A stretch of 64,000 nucleotides of DNA, from positions 1 to 64,000 of the forward strand of contig CABPWH010000001.1 in assembly GCA_902461085.1 (NCBI GenBank). The letters run 5' to 3'. Position 1 is the first letter of the stretch. Each line of letters begins with the position of its first letter. This document shows positions 41,083 to 51,456 of the stretch, in pieces. The translations under genes and the position numbers were made by a program. The notes under the pieces were generated by a model. That model was given only the letters and a program-made list of their open reading frames with translations, did no database searches and had not been told where the DNA came from. Source of the DNA: an uncultured Collinsella sp. GTDB taxonomy: Bacteria; Actinomycetota; Coriobacteriia; Coriobacteriales; Coriobacteriaceae.

Positions 41083-42348
41083 GGCCCGAAAGAAAGGTAG
41101 GAGGCCATGACGAAAGGTCTGCACGTGCCTTCCGAGATCGGCAAGCTCAGGAAGGTCTGCCTGCACCGTCCCGGCGACGAGCTCCTCAACCTGCCGCCCG
41201 ACGAGCTCGAGCGACTCCTGTTCGACGACGTCCCGTTCCTGGAGGTCGCGCAGCAGGAGCACGACACCTTCGCCCAGATCCTGAGGGACCAGGGCGTGGA
41301 GGTCCTCTATCTCGAGAACCTCGTCGCCGAGGTGTTCGACCAGGTCCCCGGCGCCCGCGCCGAGTTCACCGACCAGTACATCGCCGAGGCCGGCATCCGC
41401 GGCCAGCACATGCCGCAGATCGTCCGCGAGAAGCTGGACTCCATCGAGGACAACCTCGAGTTCGTCAAGAAGACCATGGCCGGCATGACCAAGTCCGAGA
41501 TCGACATGCCCCTCACGGCGTCCACGACCCTCGACTCCCTGGTCAACTCCGAGTCCGAGTCCGACCTGATCATCGACCCGATGCCCAACCTCTACTTCAC
41601 CCGCGACCCGTTCGCGGTCATCGGCGAGGGCGTCAACCTCAACCGCATGTACTCGGTCACCCGCAACCGCGAGACCCTGTACGGCAAGTACATCTTCAAG
41701 TACCACCCCGACTACAAGGACGTCTCGCTGTACTTCCGTCGCGACTGCCAGTTCCACACCGAGGGCGGCGACGTGCTGAACATCAACGAGAAGACCCTCG
41801 CCGTCGGCATCTCCCAGCGCACCCAGGCCGCCGCGATCGACGTCATGGCCCAGAACATCTTCTGGAACTCCGACTCCAAGGTCGAGCGCATCCTGGCCTT
41901 CGACATCCCGGTCTCGCGCGCCTTCATGCACCTCGACACGGTCTTCACCCAGATCGACGTCGATAAGTTCACGATCCACCCCGCCATCATGGGCACCCTG
42001 CGCGTCTACGAGCTGACCGCCGGCAAGAACCCGGGCGACGTGAACATCCGCCTGATCGAGGACACCCTCGAGCACGTCCTGGAGGACGCCACCGGCGTCG
42101 ACCAGGTCAAGCTGATCCCCTGCGGCGGCGGCGACCCGATCGCGGCCTCCCGCGAGCAGTGGAACGACGGCTCCAACACCCTGTGCGTCGAGCCCGGCAA
42201 GATCTGCGTCTACGCCCGCAACACCGTCACCAACGACGTGCTGTACAAGGAGGGCCTGGACCTTCTCGTCGTGCCCTCCGCCGAGCTCTCCCGCGGCCGC
42301 GGCGGCCCGCGCTGCATGAGCATGCCCTTCTGGCGCGAGGACCTCTAA
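41083..42348 (+). repeat. 1266-bp direct repeat, copy 2 (arcA plus RBS)
   Basis: Second copy of 37994-39259, offset 3089 bp, apparently without any base difference. Confidence 0.9.
41107..42348 (+). CDS. arcA: Arginine deiminase, copy 2
   Basis: 413 residues, identical to the product of 38018-39259, with the same RBS and the catalytic Cys403 in GPRCMSMPF. This copy heads the arcA-arcB-carrier order expected for an arginine deiminase operon. Two expressed copies would raise enzyme dosage or allow separate control with the aminotransferase and with the ornithine branch. Confidence 0.96.
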   Translation: MTKGLHVPSEIGKLRKVCLHRPGDELLNLPPDELERLLFDDVPFLEVAQQEHDTFAQILRDQGVEVLYLENLVAEVFDQVPGARAEFTDQYIAEAGIRGQHMPQIVREKLDSIEDNLEFVKKTMAGMTKSEIDMPLTASTTLDSLVNSESESDLIIDPMPNLYFTRDPFAVIGEGVNLNRMYSVTRNRETLYGKYIFKYHPDYKDVSLYFRRDCQFHTEGGDVLNINEKTLAVGISQRTQAAAIDVMAQNIFWNSDSKVERILAFDIPVSRAFMHLDTVFTQIDVDKFTIHPAIMGTLRVYELTAGKNPGDVNIRLIEDTLEHVLEDATGVDQVKLIPCGGGDPIAASREQWNDGSNTLCVEPGKICVYARNTVTNDVLYKEGLDLLVVPSAELSRGRGGPRCMSMPFWREDL

Positions 42349-42360
42349 GTCTTTCCGTTT

Positions 42361-42389
42361 CCGGTGCGGTCCCCCTACAACCGCACCGG
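42361..42389 (+). terminator. Hairpin between arcA copy 2 and arcB
   Basis: CCGGTGCGG / CCGCACCGG (9 bp) with an 11-nt loop and no T-run. It may reduce read-through or shape mRNA stability between arcA and arcB. Confidence 0.55.
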
Positions 42390-42453
42390 CTTCGCCCGTT
42401 AAACGGGCACCACTAATACTTACGTAATTCATTTCTTCGAAAGGAATCAAACC

Positions 42454-43449
42454 ATGGGTGTTAACCTCTCCGGCCGTAGCTTCCTCAAGCTTCTTGACCT
42501 CACCACCGAGGAGATCGAGTACCTGCTCAAGCTCTCCAAGAACTTCAAGGATATGAAGCGCGCTGGCGTTCCGCACCGCTATCTCGAGGGCAAGAATATC
42601 GTTCTGCTCTTCCAGAAGACCTCTACTCGTACCCGCTGCGCCTTCGAGGTCGGCGGCATGGATCTGGGTATGGGCGTGACCTACCTCGATCCGGGTTCGT
42701 CGCAGATGGGCAAGAAGGAGTCCATCGAGGACACCGCCCGCGTTCTCGGCCGCATGTATGACGGCATCGAGTTCCGTGGCTTTGCCCAGGACGACGTCGA
42801 GGAGCTCGCTGCTAAGTCCGGCGTGCCCGTGTGGAACGGCCTGACCACCGAGTGGCACCCCACCCAGATGCTCGCCGACATCCTGACCGTCCAGGAGAAC
42901 TTCAACTACGACATCAAGGGCAAGACCCTCGTCTTCATGGGCGACTGCAAGAACAATGTCGCTCGCTCCCTCATGGTCGCCTGCTCCAAGCTCGGCATGA
43001 ACTTCGTGGCCTGCGGCCCCGAGGAGTGCATGCCCGCCGACGACGTCATCGAGGCCTGCAAGCCCATCGCCGAGGCCAACGGCTGCACCATCAAGCTGAC
43101 CACCGACGTCAAGGACGGCGTCACCGGTGCCGACGTTATCTACACCGACGTGTGGGTCTCCATGGGCGAGCCCGACGAGGTCTGGGCCGAGCGCATCGCT
43201 CAGCTCACTCCGTATCGTGTTACCTCCGAGGTCATGGCTATGGCCAACCCGGGTGCCATCTTCCTGCACTGCCTGCCCAGCTTCCACGACACCAACACCA
43301 CCATTGGCGCCGAGAAGTGCGAGCAGTTCGGCATCACCGAGCAGGAGGTCACCGACGAGGTCTTCGAGAGCCCCGCTTCCAAGGTCTTCGACGAGGCCGA
43401 GAACCGCATGCACACCATCAAGGCTGTCATGTACGCCACGCTCAAGTAA
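42454..43449 (+). CDS. arcB: Ornithine carbamoyltransferase (catabolic)
   Basis: 331 residues. Carbamoyl phosphate binding [15 protein letters not shown] (STRTR 57-61), [30 protein letters not shown] and LHCLPSFHD (HCLP 272-275) identify OTCase. In this context it should run as the catabolic ArcB, splitting citrulline to ornithine and carbamoyl phosphate. No carbamate kinase gene (arcC) is in the window, so it must lie elsewhere. AAAGGAATC precedes the ATG. Confidence 0.94.
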   Translation: MGVNLSGRSFLKLLDLTTEEIEYLLKLSKNFKDMKRAGVPHRYLEGKNIVLLFQKTSTRTRCAFEVGGMDLGMGVTYLDPGSSQMGKKESIEDTARVLGRMYDGIEFRGFAQDDVEELAAKSGVPVWNGLTTEWHPTQMLADILTVQENFNYDIKGKTLVFMGDCKNNVARSLMVACSKLGMNFVACGPEECMPADDVIEACKPIAEANGCTIKLTTDVKDGVTGADVIYTDVWVSMGEPDEVWAERIAQLTPYRVTSEVMAMANPGAIFLHCLPSFHDTNTTIGAEKCEQFGITEQEVTDEVFESPASKVFDEAENRMHTIKAVMYATLK

Positions 43450-43465
43450 GAGCATCTAGCATCTC

Positions 43466-43495
43466 GCTCGGGGTGTATTGTTGAACACCCCGAGC
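43466..43495 (+). terminator. Hairpin after arcB
   Basis: GCTCGGGGTGT / ACACCCCGAGC (11 bp) with an 8-nt loop. No T-run follows; it is possibly a partial terminator or processing site before the carrier gene. Confidence 0.6.
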
Positions 43496-43596
43496 GGCTG
43501 TGTCTGGTAAATATCTCGCGTCGGGCGGTGGGCACGGCACGGAAGATCCGCTTCGCACGAGAAAGTTAAATGATTTATGAAGGGGGGATGAGAACA

Positions 43597-45075
43597 ATGA
43601 CTGAGACCGCTAAGAAAAAGCGCGGTATGCCTTCATCGTTCACCATTCTTCTTGCTCTGCTGGCAATTGTCGCAGTGATTACCGTTATCGTCTCCGGCAC
43701 GTCCGGCGGCGCGGTTACTGCCGCCCGTCTGAGCGATTTCTGCACCGCCCCGATTAAGGGCTTCGCTGACGCTCTGCCCGTCTGCCTCTTCGTTATGATC
43801 CTGGGCGGCTTCCTCGGCATGATGACCGAGACCGGCGCTCTGGACAACGGCATCGCCGTCCTGGTGCAGAAGCTTAAGGGCAACGAGATCATGCTCGTTC
43901 CCGTGCTGATGCTCATTTTCTCCCTCGGTGGTACCACTTATGGTATGTGCGAGGAGACCGTTCCCTTCTACGCCCTGCTCGCCGCTACCATGATGGCCGC
44001 TGGCTTCGACCCGATGGTCGGCGCCGCTACCGTCCTGCTCGGCGCTGGCTGCGGCTGCCTGGGCTCCACGGTTAACCCGTTCGCCGTCGGCGCTGCCGTC
44101 GACGCTCTGACCGGCGTTGGCATTGAGGTCAACCAGTCCATCATCATCGGCCTCGGTGCCGTCCTGTGGATTGTCACTACCGCTATGTCCATCGTCTTCG
44201 TGATGAACTATGCCAAGAAGGTCAAGGCTGACAAGGGTTCTACCATCCTGTCGATGCAGGAGCTCAAGGACGCCGAAGAAGCTCACGGCAAGGCTGCTTC
44301 CGAGGTCCACAAGGAGGTCAAGCTCACCGGTCGTCAGAAGGGTGTTCTGATCGCCTTCGCCTTCACCTTCGTCGTCATGATCGTCGGCTTCATCCCGCTG
44401 GCCGACCTCAACGAGGGCGTCGCCAACTTCTTCGACGCTGGCGCTGTCTACGACGCCGACGGTAACGCCGTCGTCCAGGGCTGGTCTGCCCTGATCACCG
44501 GCCTGCCCATTGGCCAGTGGTACTTCGACGAGGCTTCCACCTGGTTCTTCCTCATGGCCGTCCTGATCGGTATCATCGGTGGCCTGTCCGAGAAGCAGAT
44601 CGTTAACACCTTCATCACCGGCGCTGCCGACATGATGTCCGTTGTTCTCGTCATCGCCCTCGCCCGTGGCATCTCCGTCCTCATGGCTAACACCGGCCTC
44701 GACGTCTTCGTCCTTGACGCTGCCGCCAATGCCCTGGCTGGCCTGTCCGGCGTGATCTTCGCTCCCATGAGCTTCCTGGTCTACTTCGGCCTGTCCTTCC
44801 TGATCCCCTCGACCTCCGGTATGGCCACCGTCTCCATGCCCATCATGGGACCGTTGGCTGTTAAGCTCGGCTTCTCGCCTGAGGTCATGGTCATGATCTT
44901 CTCCGCCGCCATCGGTGTCGTGAACCTTTTCACCCCGACCTCCGGCGCCATCATGGGCGGTCTCGCCCTGGCCAAGATCGAGTGGACGACCTGGCTCAAG
45001 TTTGCCCTTAAGCTCATCGTCGCGCTCTCTGTCGTCTGCGCCATCATCCTGACCGTCGCCTGCGTGTTGATCTAA
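43597..45075 (+). CDS. YfcC/ArcD-type arginine-ornithine carrier
   Basis: 492 residues from ATG 43597 (AAGGGGG 9 nt upstream; ATG 43588 would abut it). About 11-12 hydrophobic segments. GGTTYGMCEETVPFY, GCGCLGSTVNPFAVG and IPSTSGMATVSMPIMGPLA are typical of the YfcC family in the C4-dicarboxylate/short-chain fatty acid carrier superfamily. It includes the arginine/ornithine antiporters of streptococcal ADI operons. Position after arcA-arcB supports arginine import with ornithine export. A charged cytoplasmic loop lies at about 215-250. Confidence 0.85.
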   Translation: MTETAKKKRGMPSSFTILLALLAIVAVITVIVSGTSGGAVTAARLSDFCTAPIKGFADALPVCLFVMILGGFLGMMTETGALDNGIAVLVQKLKGNEIMLVPVLMLIFSLGGTTYGMCEETVPFYALLAATMMAAGFDPMVGAATVLLGAGCGCLGSTVNPFAVGAAVDALTGVGIEVNQSIIIGLGAVLWIVTTAMSIVFVMNYAKKVKADKGSTILSMQELKDAEEAHGKAASEVHKEVKLTGRQKGVLIAFAFTFVVMIVGFIPLADLNEGVANFFDAGAVYDADGNAVVQGWSALITGLPIGQWYFDEASTWFFLMAVLIGIIGGLSEKQIVNTFITGAADMMSVVLVIALARGISVLMANTGLDVFVLDAAANALAGLSGVIFAPMSFLVYFGLSFLIPSTSGMATVSMPIMGPLAVKLGFSPEVMVMIFSAAIGVVNLFTPTSGAIMGGLALAKIEWTTWLKFALKLIVALSVVCAIILTVACVLI

Positions 45076-45140
45076 GTACCCAACGGGTACCCCACGGAAA
45101 CCTTGACGATCCTGTAGAGGATCACCTGGTCATCGTCTGT

Positions 45141-45244
45141 CCGGTGGGGTAAACCCACCGGTAGACTCCTACCTTTAGCCCCCTTCCGTTCCGTGCGCGG
45201 GAGGGGGCGCTCTTGTGTTCCGGCGTTTTACCAAACGCCGGAAC
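45141..45244 (+). terminator. Run of three hairpins after the carrier gene
   Basis: CCGGTGGG / CCCACCGG (45141-45161); GCCCCCTTCC / GGGAGGGGGC (45179-45209, followed by CTCTTGTG, probable terminator); and a perfect 12-bp stem GTTCCGGCGTTT / AAACGCCGGAAC with a 4-nt loop (45217-45244). Confidence 0.7.
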
Positions 45245-45257
45245 CACTCGACGCTGC

Positions 45258-45355
45258 AAGCCCGCCAGAGCGGCAATCTGACGTTCAATCGTCGGGCATG
45301 GCCAAAAGGCCTATGCCCTCCCCTTTCACGTCACCTTGCTCGCTCTGGCGGGCTT
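45258..45355. repeat. 98-bp nested palindrome
   Basis: 15-bp perfect arms AAGCCCGCCAGAGCG (45258-45272) and complement (45341-45355), with an inner GGGCATGGCC-AAAA-GGCCTATGCCC hairpin (45294-45317). Confidence 0.75.
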
Positions 45356-45402
45356 TCGCTGACTTTTGCCCCACCTGCGGCGCTGCCATTGTTGCTGCAG
45401 GG

Positions 45403-45438
45403 GGACAGCTTGCTCGCTCTGGTGCCTGTTCGCTGTCC
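45403..45438. repeat. Short inverted repeat
   Basis: GGACAGC / GCTGTCC around a 22-nt spacer, within a gene-free stretch. Confidence 0.4.
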
Positions 45439-45503
45439 GTTCTCTGCCCGCAACGTTTCTGCTGTTGGTGCAAAGGGGTCAGATTACTTTGCGCCAAAAG
45501 GGG

Positions 45504-45572
45504 AAGTTGCGGTGGAATAGTTCCTGTTTGGCCGTCTTGAGGGGTTAAACGGGAACTATTTCACCGCAACTT
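45504..45572. repeat. 69-bp palindrome
   Basis: 26-bp arms (45504-45529 and 45547-45572; start AAGTTGCGGTG) with two mismatches and a 17-nt spacer. The stretch 45076-45679 contains no supportable gene, only hairpins. Confidence 0.75.
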
Positions 45573-45679
45573 ATCGATGGCGTGTTTGGTTGGTGCCAGT
45601 TGATTGCTTGGGCGTTGGGGAGGGTCTGCTCCGTTATAATCGCCTAGAACATTAAATGGAAACGGGACGGGAGCCATAT

Positions 45680-47161
45680 ATGCGCCAGGGTTTCGACAAC
45701 GCGAAGTATATCGAGCTGCAGGCTGCTCACATTAAGGAGCGCATCTCGCAGTTTGGTGGCAAGCTCTATTTGGAGTTTGGCGGTAAGCTGTTCGATGACT
45801 ATCATGCGAGCCGCGTGCTGCCGGGTTTTGAACCGGACAGCAAGTTCCGCATGCTCAAGAGCATCGCCGACGATGTCGAGGTTATCATCGCGATCAACGC
45901 GAACCACATCGAGAAAAACAAGGCTCGTGGTGACCTCGGCATTACCTATGACGAGGATGTGCTGCGCCTGGTTGACCTGTTCCGCGGCAACGGCTTTGCT
46001 GTCGCGGCTGTGGTCATCACCCAGTACGCCGGCCAGCCCGCTGCCGATGTGTTCCGCAACCGCCTGAACGCGCTCGGTATTCCCGCCAAGCTGCACTATC
46101 CCATCGAGGGGTATCCGCACGATGTCGATCTGATCGTGTCCGACGATGGCTACGGCAAGAACGAGTTTGTCGAGACCACCCGACCGCTCGTCGTGGTCAC
46201 TGCCCCCGGTCCTGGCTCGGGCAAGCTTGCCACCTGCCTGTCTCAGCTCTATCACGAGCACAAGCATGGCACGGCCGCCGGCTATGCCAAGTTCGAGACC
46301 TTCCCTGTCTGGAATCTTCCTCTGACGCATCCGGTCAATATTGCCTACGAGGCCGCCACGGCTGACCTCGACGACGCCAATATCATCGATTCGTTCCACC
46401 TTGAGGCCTACAACAAGACCACGGTCAACTACAACCGCGACGTCGAGGCCTTCCCGGTGGTCCGTGCCCTGATGGAAAAGATCCTGGGCAAGAGTCCCTA
46501 CCAGAGTCCTACGGACATGGGCGTCAATATGGTCGGCTTTGCCATCACCGATGACGATGCCTGCCGCGACGCTTCCAAGATGGAGATCGTCCGCCGCTAC
46601 TTTACCGCGGTCGAAAATGTGCGCCGTACCGGCGTGGGCGATGAGCAAGTCGACCGTCTCAAGATTATTATGAAGAAAGCCGGCATCGATAAGAACTACT
46701 CACCGGCGCGCTCGGCGGCCCTCACCAGGGAGCAGCTGACGGGTGGTCCCGTGGGTGCCATGGTCATGCCCGATGGCTCCGTGGTGACCGGTAAGACCTC
46801 CACGCGCCTGGGCGCCGCAAGTTCGCTCATTATGAACGCCCTCAAGCATGTCTCGGGCGTCGACCTTGAGCTCGAGGTCATTAGCGATGAGGCGATCGAG
46901 CCCATCAGCAAGCTCAAGACGCATTTCCTGGGCAGTAAAAACCCGCGCCTCCACACCGACGAGACGCTTATGGCGCTGTCGATCACCTCGGCCACGAGTG
47001 AGACGGCCGCTCGCGTCCTTTCGGGCCTGGAGCAGCTGCGCGGTTGCGATGCCTTCTTTAGCGTGATTATCTCGCCGACGGACGAGACGGTACTGCGCAA
47101 ACTTGGTATCAACGTGTGCTGCGAGCCCAAGTTTGAGCGCCGCGGTTTCTTCCATCGCTAA
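45680..47161 (+). CDS. DUF1846 domain protein
   Basis: 493 residues from ATG 45680 (GGGAG 8 nt upstream). The length and segments GFDNAKYIELQAAHIKERI, LYLEFGGKLFDDYHASRVLPG, VTAPGPGSGKLATCLSQLYH and EGYPHDVDLIVSDDGYGKN match the DUF1846 family, conserved in anaerobic Firmicutes and Actinobacteria. GPGSGK resembles a P-loop, so nucleotide binding is plausible. The biochemical role is unknown. It is monocistronic with a terminator at 47196-47228. Confidence 0.88.
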   Translation: MRQGFDNAKYIELQAAHIKERISQFGGKLYLEFGGKLFDDYHASRVLPGFEPDSKFRMLKSIADDVEVIIAINANHIEKNKARGDLGITYDEDVLRLVDLFRGNGFAVAAVVITQYAGQPAADVFRNRLNALGIPAKLHYPIEGYPHDVDLIVSDDGYGKNEFVETTRPLVVVTAPGPGSGKLATCLSQLYHEHKHGTAAGYAKFETFPVWNLPLTHPVNIAYEAATADLDDANIIDSFHLEAYNKTTVNYNRDVEAFPVVRALMEKILGKSPYQSPTDMGVNMVGFAITDDDACRDASKMEIVRRYFTAVENVRRTGVGDEQVDRLKIIMKKAGIDKNYSPARSAALTREQLTGGPVGAMVMPDGSVVTGKTSTRLGAASSLIMNALKHVSGVDLELEVISDEAIEPISKLKTHFLGSKNPRLHTDETLMALSITSATSETAARVLSGLEQLRGCDAFFSVIISPTDETVLRKLGINVCCEPKFERRGFFHR

Positions 47162-47195
47162 GTTTGAAGCACCGCGGTAATTGCATTGCATTTTG

Positions 47196-47228
47196 GCCGT
47201 ATCGGGTTAGCGCCCGGTACGGCTTTTT
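47196..47228 (+). terminator. Terminator of the DUF1846 gene
   Basis: GCCGTATCGGG / CCCGGTACGGC (11 bp, one G-U) with a 6-nt loop and TTTTT tail. Confidence 0.88.
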
Positions 47229-47417
47229 GATCAATAAAGCGCCTATTTCGGCGAAAAATAGCTGTTTACCTGCCTAGAAACATTTTGAGCGGTATACAAT
47301 AACCGTAACTGTTTCATCCTTAGCGGGATGCCGCATGATGGATATTACCTGCCATCGTGAGGTGTGTCGGTCGCGCACGGCGCGTTAGATGCTCGTGCTC
47401 GGTTTGAGGAGGCTGCT

Positions 47418-47756
47418 ATGGCGGGCAAGGGTCGTGCGAGTGTCAACGATATGAAGCGTGTCGAGGTGCTGGTGTTGATGGAGATCGACCAGCAAACCGA
47501 AGATAATGGCGGGCCGTATGGTTTCTCGCGCAAAACGCTTGCCGAGCGCGTGGGGGTTTCGCCGTATCGTGCCCGCGCTGCAATCGATCGCTTGGATTCC
47601 GAAGGCATGATTGATGTCGTCTCGCGTTATAGCGACGACGGCGGTCAGCTTGCAAATGGCATTTGCCTCACCGAACGTGGCGAGTGGTATCTTGAGGGCG
47701 TCCGTACCGGCATGCTCGTTCAAGAAATGCTTGAGGACGAGGTTGCTGATCGATAG
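47418..47756 (+). CDS. Winged-helix transcriptional regulator
   Basis: 112 residues from ATG 47418 (GAGGAGG upstream). RVEVLVLMEIDQQT, then FSRKTLAERVGVSPYRARAAIDRLDSEGMI and a wing (VVSRYSDDGGQLANGICLTERGEWYL, given in outline) fit a MarR/PadR-like winged helix. No ligand-binding domain is visible. The target is unknown. It is monocistronic, with a terminator after the gene. Confidence 0.75.
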   Translation: MAGKGRASVNDMKRVEVLVLMEIDQQTEDNGGPYGFSRKTLAERVGVSPYRARAAIDRLDSEGMIDVVSRYSDDGGQLANGICLTERGEWYLEGVRTGMLVQEMLEDEVADR

Positions 47757-47780
47757 CAGCATGTAACCCTTGCCATAGCG

Positions 47781-47811
47781 ACGCCGCTTGGGAAACCGGG
47801 CGGCGTTTTGT
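47781..47811 (+). terminator. Terminator of the winged-helix gene
   Basis: ACGCCGC / GCGGCGT with a 12-nt loop, followed by TTTGTTT. Confidence 0.75.
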
Positions 47812-47928
47812 TTCAAGATTGAGAAATGCAATCGCACGCGAGAAAAATTGCGAACGGTCCGCGGCGCGAGTATTACAATGAAGACCCGTAAGATGTGTAT
47901 GGACAACTTCTACGGGAAGCGCAGGTAA

Positions 47929-49596
<1,668 letters not shown>

Positions 49597-49598
49597 GG

Positions 49599-50540
49599 GT
49601 GCCGTCGAATAAGGGGCATACCGAAGCTACTCCCTCGTCGCTCGCTGTGGCGGCGGGGGAGTATCTCGATTACCTCGCGGTCGAGCGGGGTTTGGCGCGC
49701 AACACGATTGCGGCCTATCGTCGTGACCTGACGACGTACTGCGCCTATCTGGAGCGGGCGGGTACTGTGTCTTTTGAAGAGGTGACCCGTCGGGTCGTGG
49801 AGGGCTTTGTCGCCGACCGTCGCGATGGGGGCTATTCCGATGCCTCGGTGGAGCGTGCGCTTGCGGCTGTGAAGGGCCTGCATGCCTTTTTGGTGCGCGA
49901 TGGGGCTGTGGCCCAAAATCCAACGGCGGCGTTGCGCCTGCCTAAAAAGGCTGATCGTTTGCCGGAGTATCTATCGGTGGAGGATGTCTCGGCGCTGCTT
50001 GATCAAGACTTCCCCGAGGGCGAGATGGGCTTGCGCGACCATGCCATCTTGGAAGTGCTCTACGGATGCGGTTTGCGTGTGAGCGAGTTGGTGGGGCTCG
50101 ATGTGGGCGATATCCATATCGACGATGGCTTTGTGCTCGTTCGCGGTAAGGGCTCAAAGGAACGCCTGTCCCCGCTGGTGGGAAGCGCGGCGCGAGCTCT
50201 GACGCTCTATGTAACTGAGGGGCGTTCTCGCTTGGCGGCCCATGCCCGCGGAACCGAGACCTCGGCGGTCTTTTTAAATAAGAACGGCCGCCGTCTGTCG
50301 CGTCAGGGCATCCATGCCATCTGTGAGCGCTACGGGCGCCAGGTGGGGCTGGTGGGACTCCATCCCCACACGCTGCGTCACTCCTTTGCTACCCATATGC
50401 TTGCGGGCGGCGCAGACCTCCGTGTGCTACAGGAGATCTTGGGACATGCCGATATATCGACCACGCAGGTCTACACGCATGTCGATCGTACGCAACTGAC
50501 CGAGGTCTATCTGGCGGCGCACCCGCTGGCGCATCGTTAA
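49599..50540 (+). CDS. xerD: XerD-type tyrosine recombinase
   Basis: 313 residues from GTG 49599. The SAM-like N-terminal DNA-binding domain (YLDYLAVERGLARNTIAAYR) precedes the catalytic domain with R-K-H-R-H-Y: GCGLRVSELVGL, VRGKGSKERLSPL, HPHTLRHSFATHMLAGGA, LGHADISTTQVYTHV. Length and position beside housekeeping genes suggest the chromosomal XerD for dimer resolution rather than a phage integrase. The start is uncertain since AAGG directly abuts GTG. Confidence 0.87.
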   Translation: MPSNKGHTEATPSSLAVAAGEYLDYLAVERGLARNTIAAYRRDLTTYCAYLERAGTVSFEEVTRRVVEGFVADRRDGGYSDASVERALAAVKGLHAFLVRDGAVAQNPTAALRLPKKADRLPEYLSVEDVSALLDQDFPEGEMGLRDHAILEVLYGCGLRVSELVGLDVGDIHIDDGFVLVRGKGSKERLSPLVGSAARALTLYVTEGRSRLAAHARGTETSAVFLNKNGRRLSRQGIHAICERYGRQVGLVGLHPHTLRHSFATHMLAGGADLRVLQEILGHADISTTQVYTHVDRTQLTEVYLAAHPLAHR

Positions 50541-50573
50541 CTCATCGCTGACCTGCAAATTTATAGGTATTTG

Positions 50574-50642
50574 GGGACGAGCCCCAGATTGCCACGGCGT
50601 GCTTTTGCGCGCGCATGGGCAATCTGGGGCCCGTCCCATTTT
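50574..50642 (+). terminator. Long palindrome acting as terminator after xerD
   Basis: GGGACG-A-GCCCCAGATTGCC pairs with GGCAATCTGGGGC-C-CGTCCC across a 24-nt loop (one internal mismatch), followed by ATTTTT. It shares TTGGGGACG with the repeat at 15863. Confidence 0.78.
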
Positions 50643-50736
50643 TCGCCACTTGGCATCGCGGTGGTGGGCCGAATGTGCCTTGGGTGGGGGAGTTTGGGGG
50701 CGATGTGAACGGCATGTAAAGGGACGTAAAAATCGC

Positions 50737-50822
50737 TTCAAGGTCAACTTGAAGGTTGAGGTTGAACGGCGGGGTGCCACAGGTGGCATCCGCCGTTGCT
50801 GTAAACACAACATATTGTGTTT
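50737..50822 (+). promoter_or_regulatory. Inverted repeats upstream of the division cluster
   Basis: TTCAAG-GTCAA-CTTGAA (50737-50753), GGTGCCAC/GTGGCATC (50773-50790) and AAACACAA-CATA-TTGTGTTT (50803-50822) lie in the long leader region of mraZ. They are candidate operators; the regulator is unknown. No gene is supportable in 50643-51001. Confidence 0.45.
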
Positions 50823-50857
50823 TCGAACATATGCTTGGGGGTGTTTTGCAATATATG

Positions 50858-50897
50858 GTGGGTGGAGTGGTGGGGCGGAGTGGGGGAAGGGGTGGGG
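50858..50897 (+). promoter_or_regulatory. MraZ boxes
   Basis: GTGGG occurs at 50858, 50870, 50880 and 50892 with 10-12 bp spacing, upstream of mraZ. MraZ proteins are known to bind such direct repeats and repress the dcw cluster, so autoregulation is expected. Confidence 0.72.
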
Positions 50898-51001
50898 AAA
50901 GGTGTTGAAAAATGGGGCGGTTCCCCATATTATTAATGACGTCGACAGGCGGGGGGGTTCCCCGCGTACGTGCCATCTGAGTAACCGAGGGGAGGGCGCA
51001 C

Positions 51002-51436
51002 ATGGGAATGACTGGTGCATACGAGCGCAATCTCGATGCAAAAGGTCGTCTATCCCTGCCTGCACCCCTTCGCGAGGAGCTTGGAGAGCATGTTCGCGTG
51101 TTCAAAGCCCTGGATGTCGATGCTCTGTACGTGTTCTCTGCCGAGGCCTTCGATAAGTGGGTCGAAGGACTCTTCGCGGGTCGTGAGGGCCACGAGGGTT
51201 TTAACCCGCGTGACATTAACGACCAGAAGCTCATGAGGGCGATCAACAAGCGCACCACGTCGATGGACGTGGACAGCGCCGGTCGTATCGGTCTTTCCGA
51301 GTCTCTCCGCAAGCAGGCGAACCTCGACCGCGAGGTCACGGTTGTGGGCAACTACGACCACCTTGAGGTTTGGGATCGCGCCGCGGCCGATGAGGACGAT
51401 GACGATGAGGCCCTGCTGGACCTCTTCTTCTCGTAA
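51002..51436 (+). CDS. mraZ: Transcriptional regulator MraZ
   Basis: 144 residues with two AbrB-like SpoVT domains: GAYERNLDAKGRLSLPAPLREEL (about 4-26) and TTSMDVDSAGRIGLSESLRK in the second half, each with the DxxGR signature. It forms a ring that binds GTGGG repeats. First gene of the division and cell-wall cluster. GAGGGGAGGG lies before the ATG. It has an acidic C-terminal tail (DEDDDDEALLDLFF). Confidence 0.95.
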   Translation: MGMTGAYERNLDAKGRLSLPAPLREELGEHVRVFKALDVDALYVFSAEAFDKWVEGLFAGREGHEGFNPRDINDQKLMRAINKRTTSMDVDSAGRIGLSESLRKQANLDREVTVVGNYDHLEVWDRAAADEDDDDEALLDLFFS

Positions 51437-51456
51437 GGGCAAGGCACGGGTAACGG

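Noticed and set aside
41032..43455. 807-residue minus-strand open frame
   Set aside because: Same antisense effect across arcA copy 2 and arcB; it covers two clearly real genes.
50599..51156. 185-residue plus-strand frame before mraZ
   Set aside because: It covers the operator and hairpin region and overlaps mraZ in another frame; composition is not protein-like.
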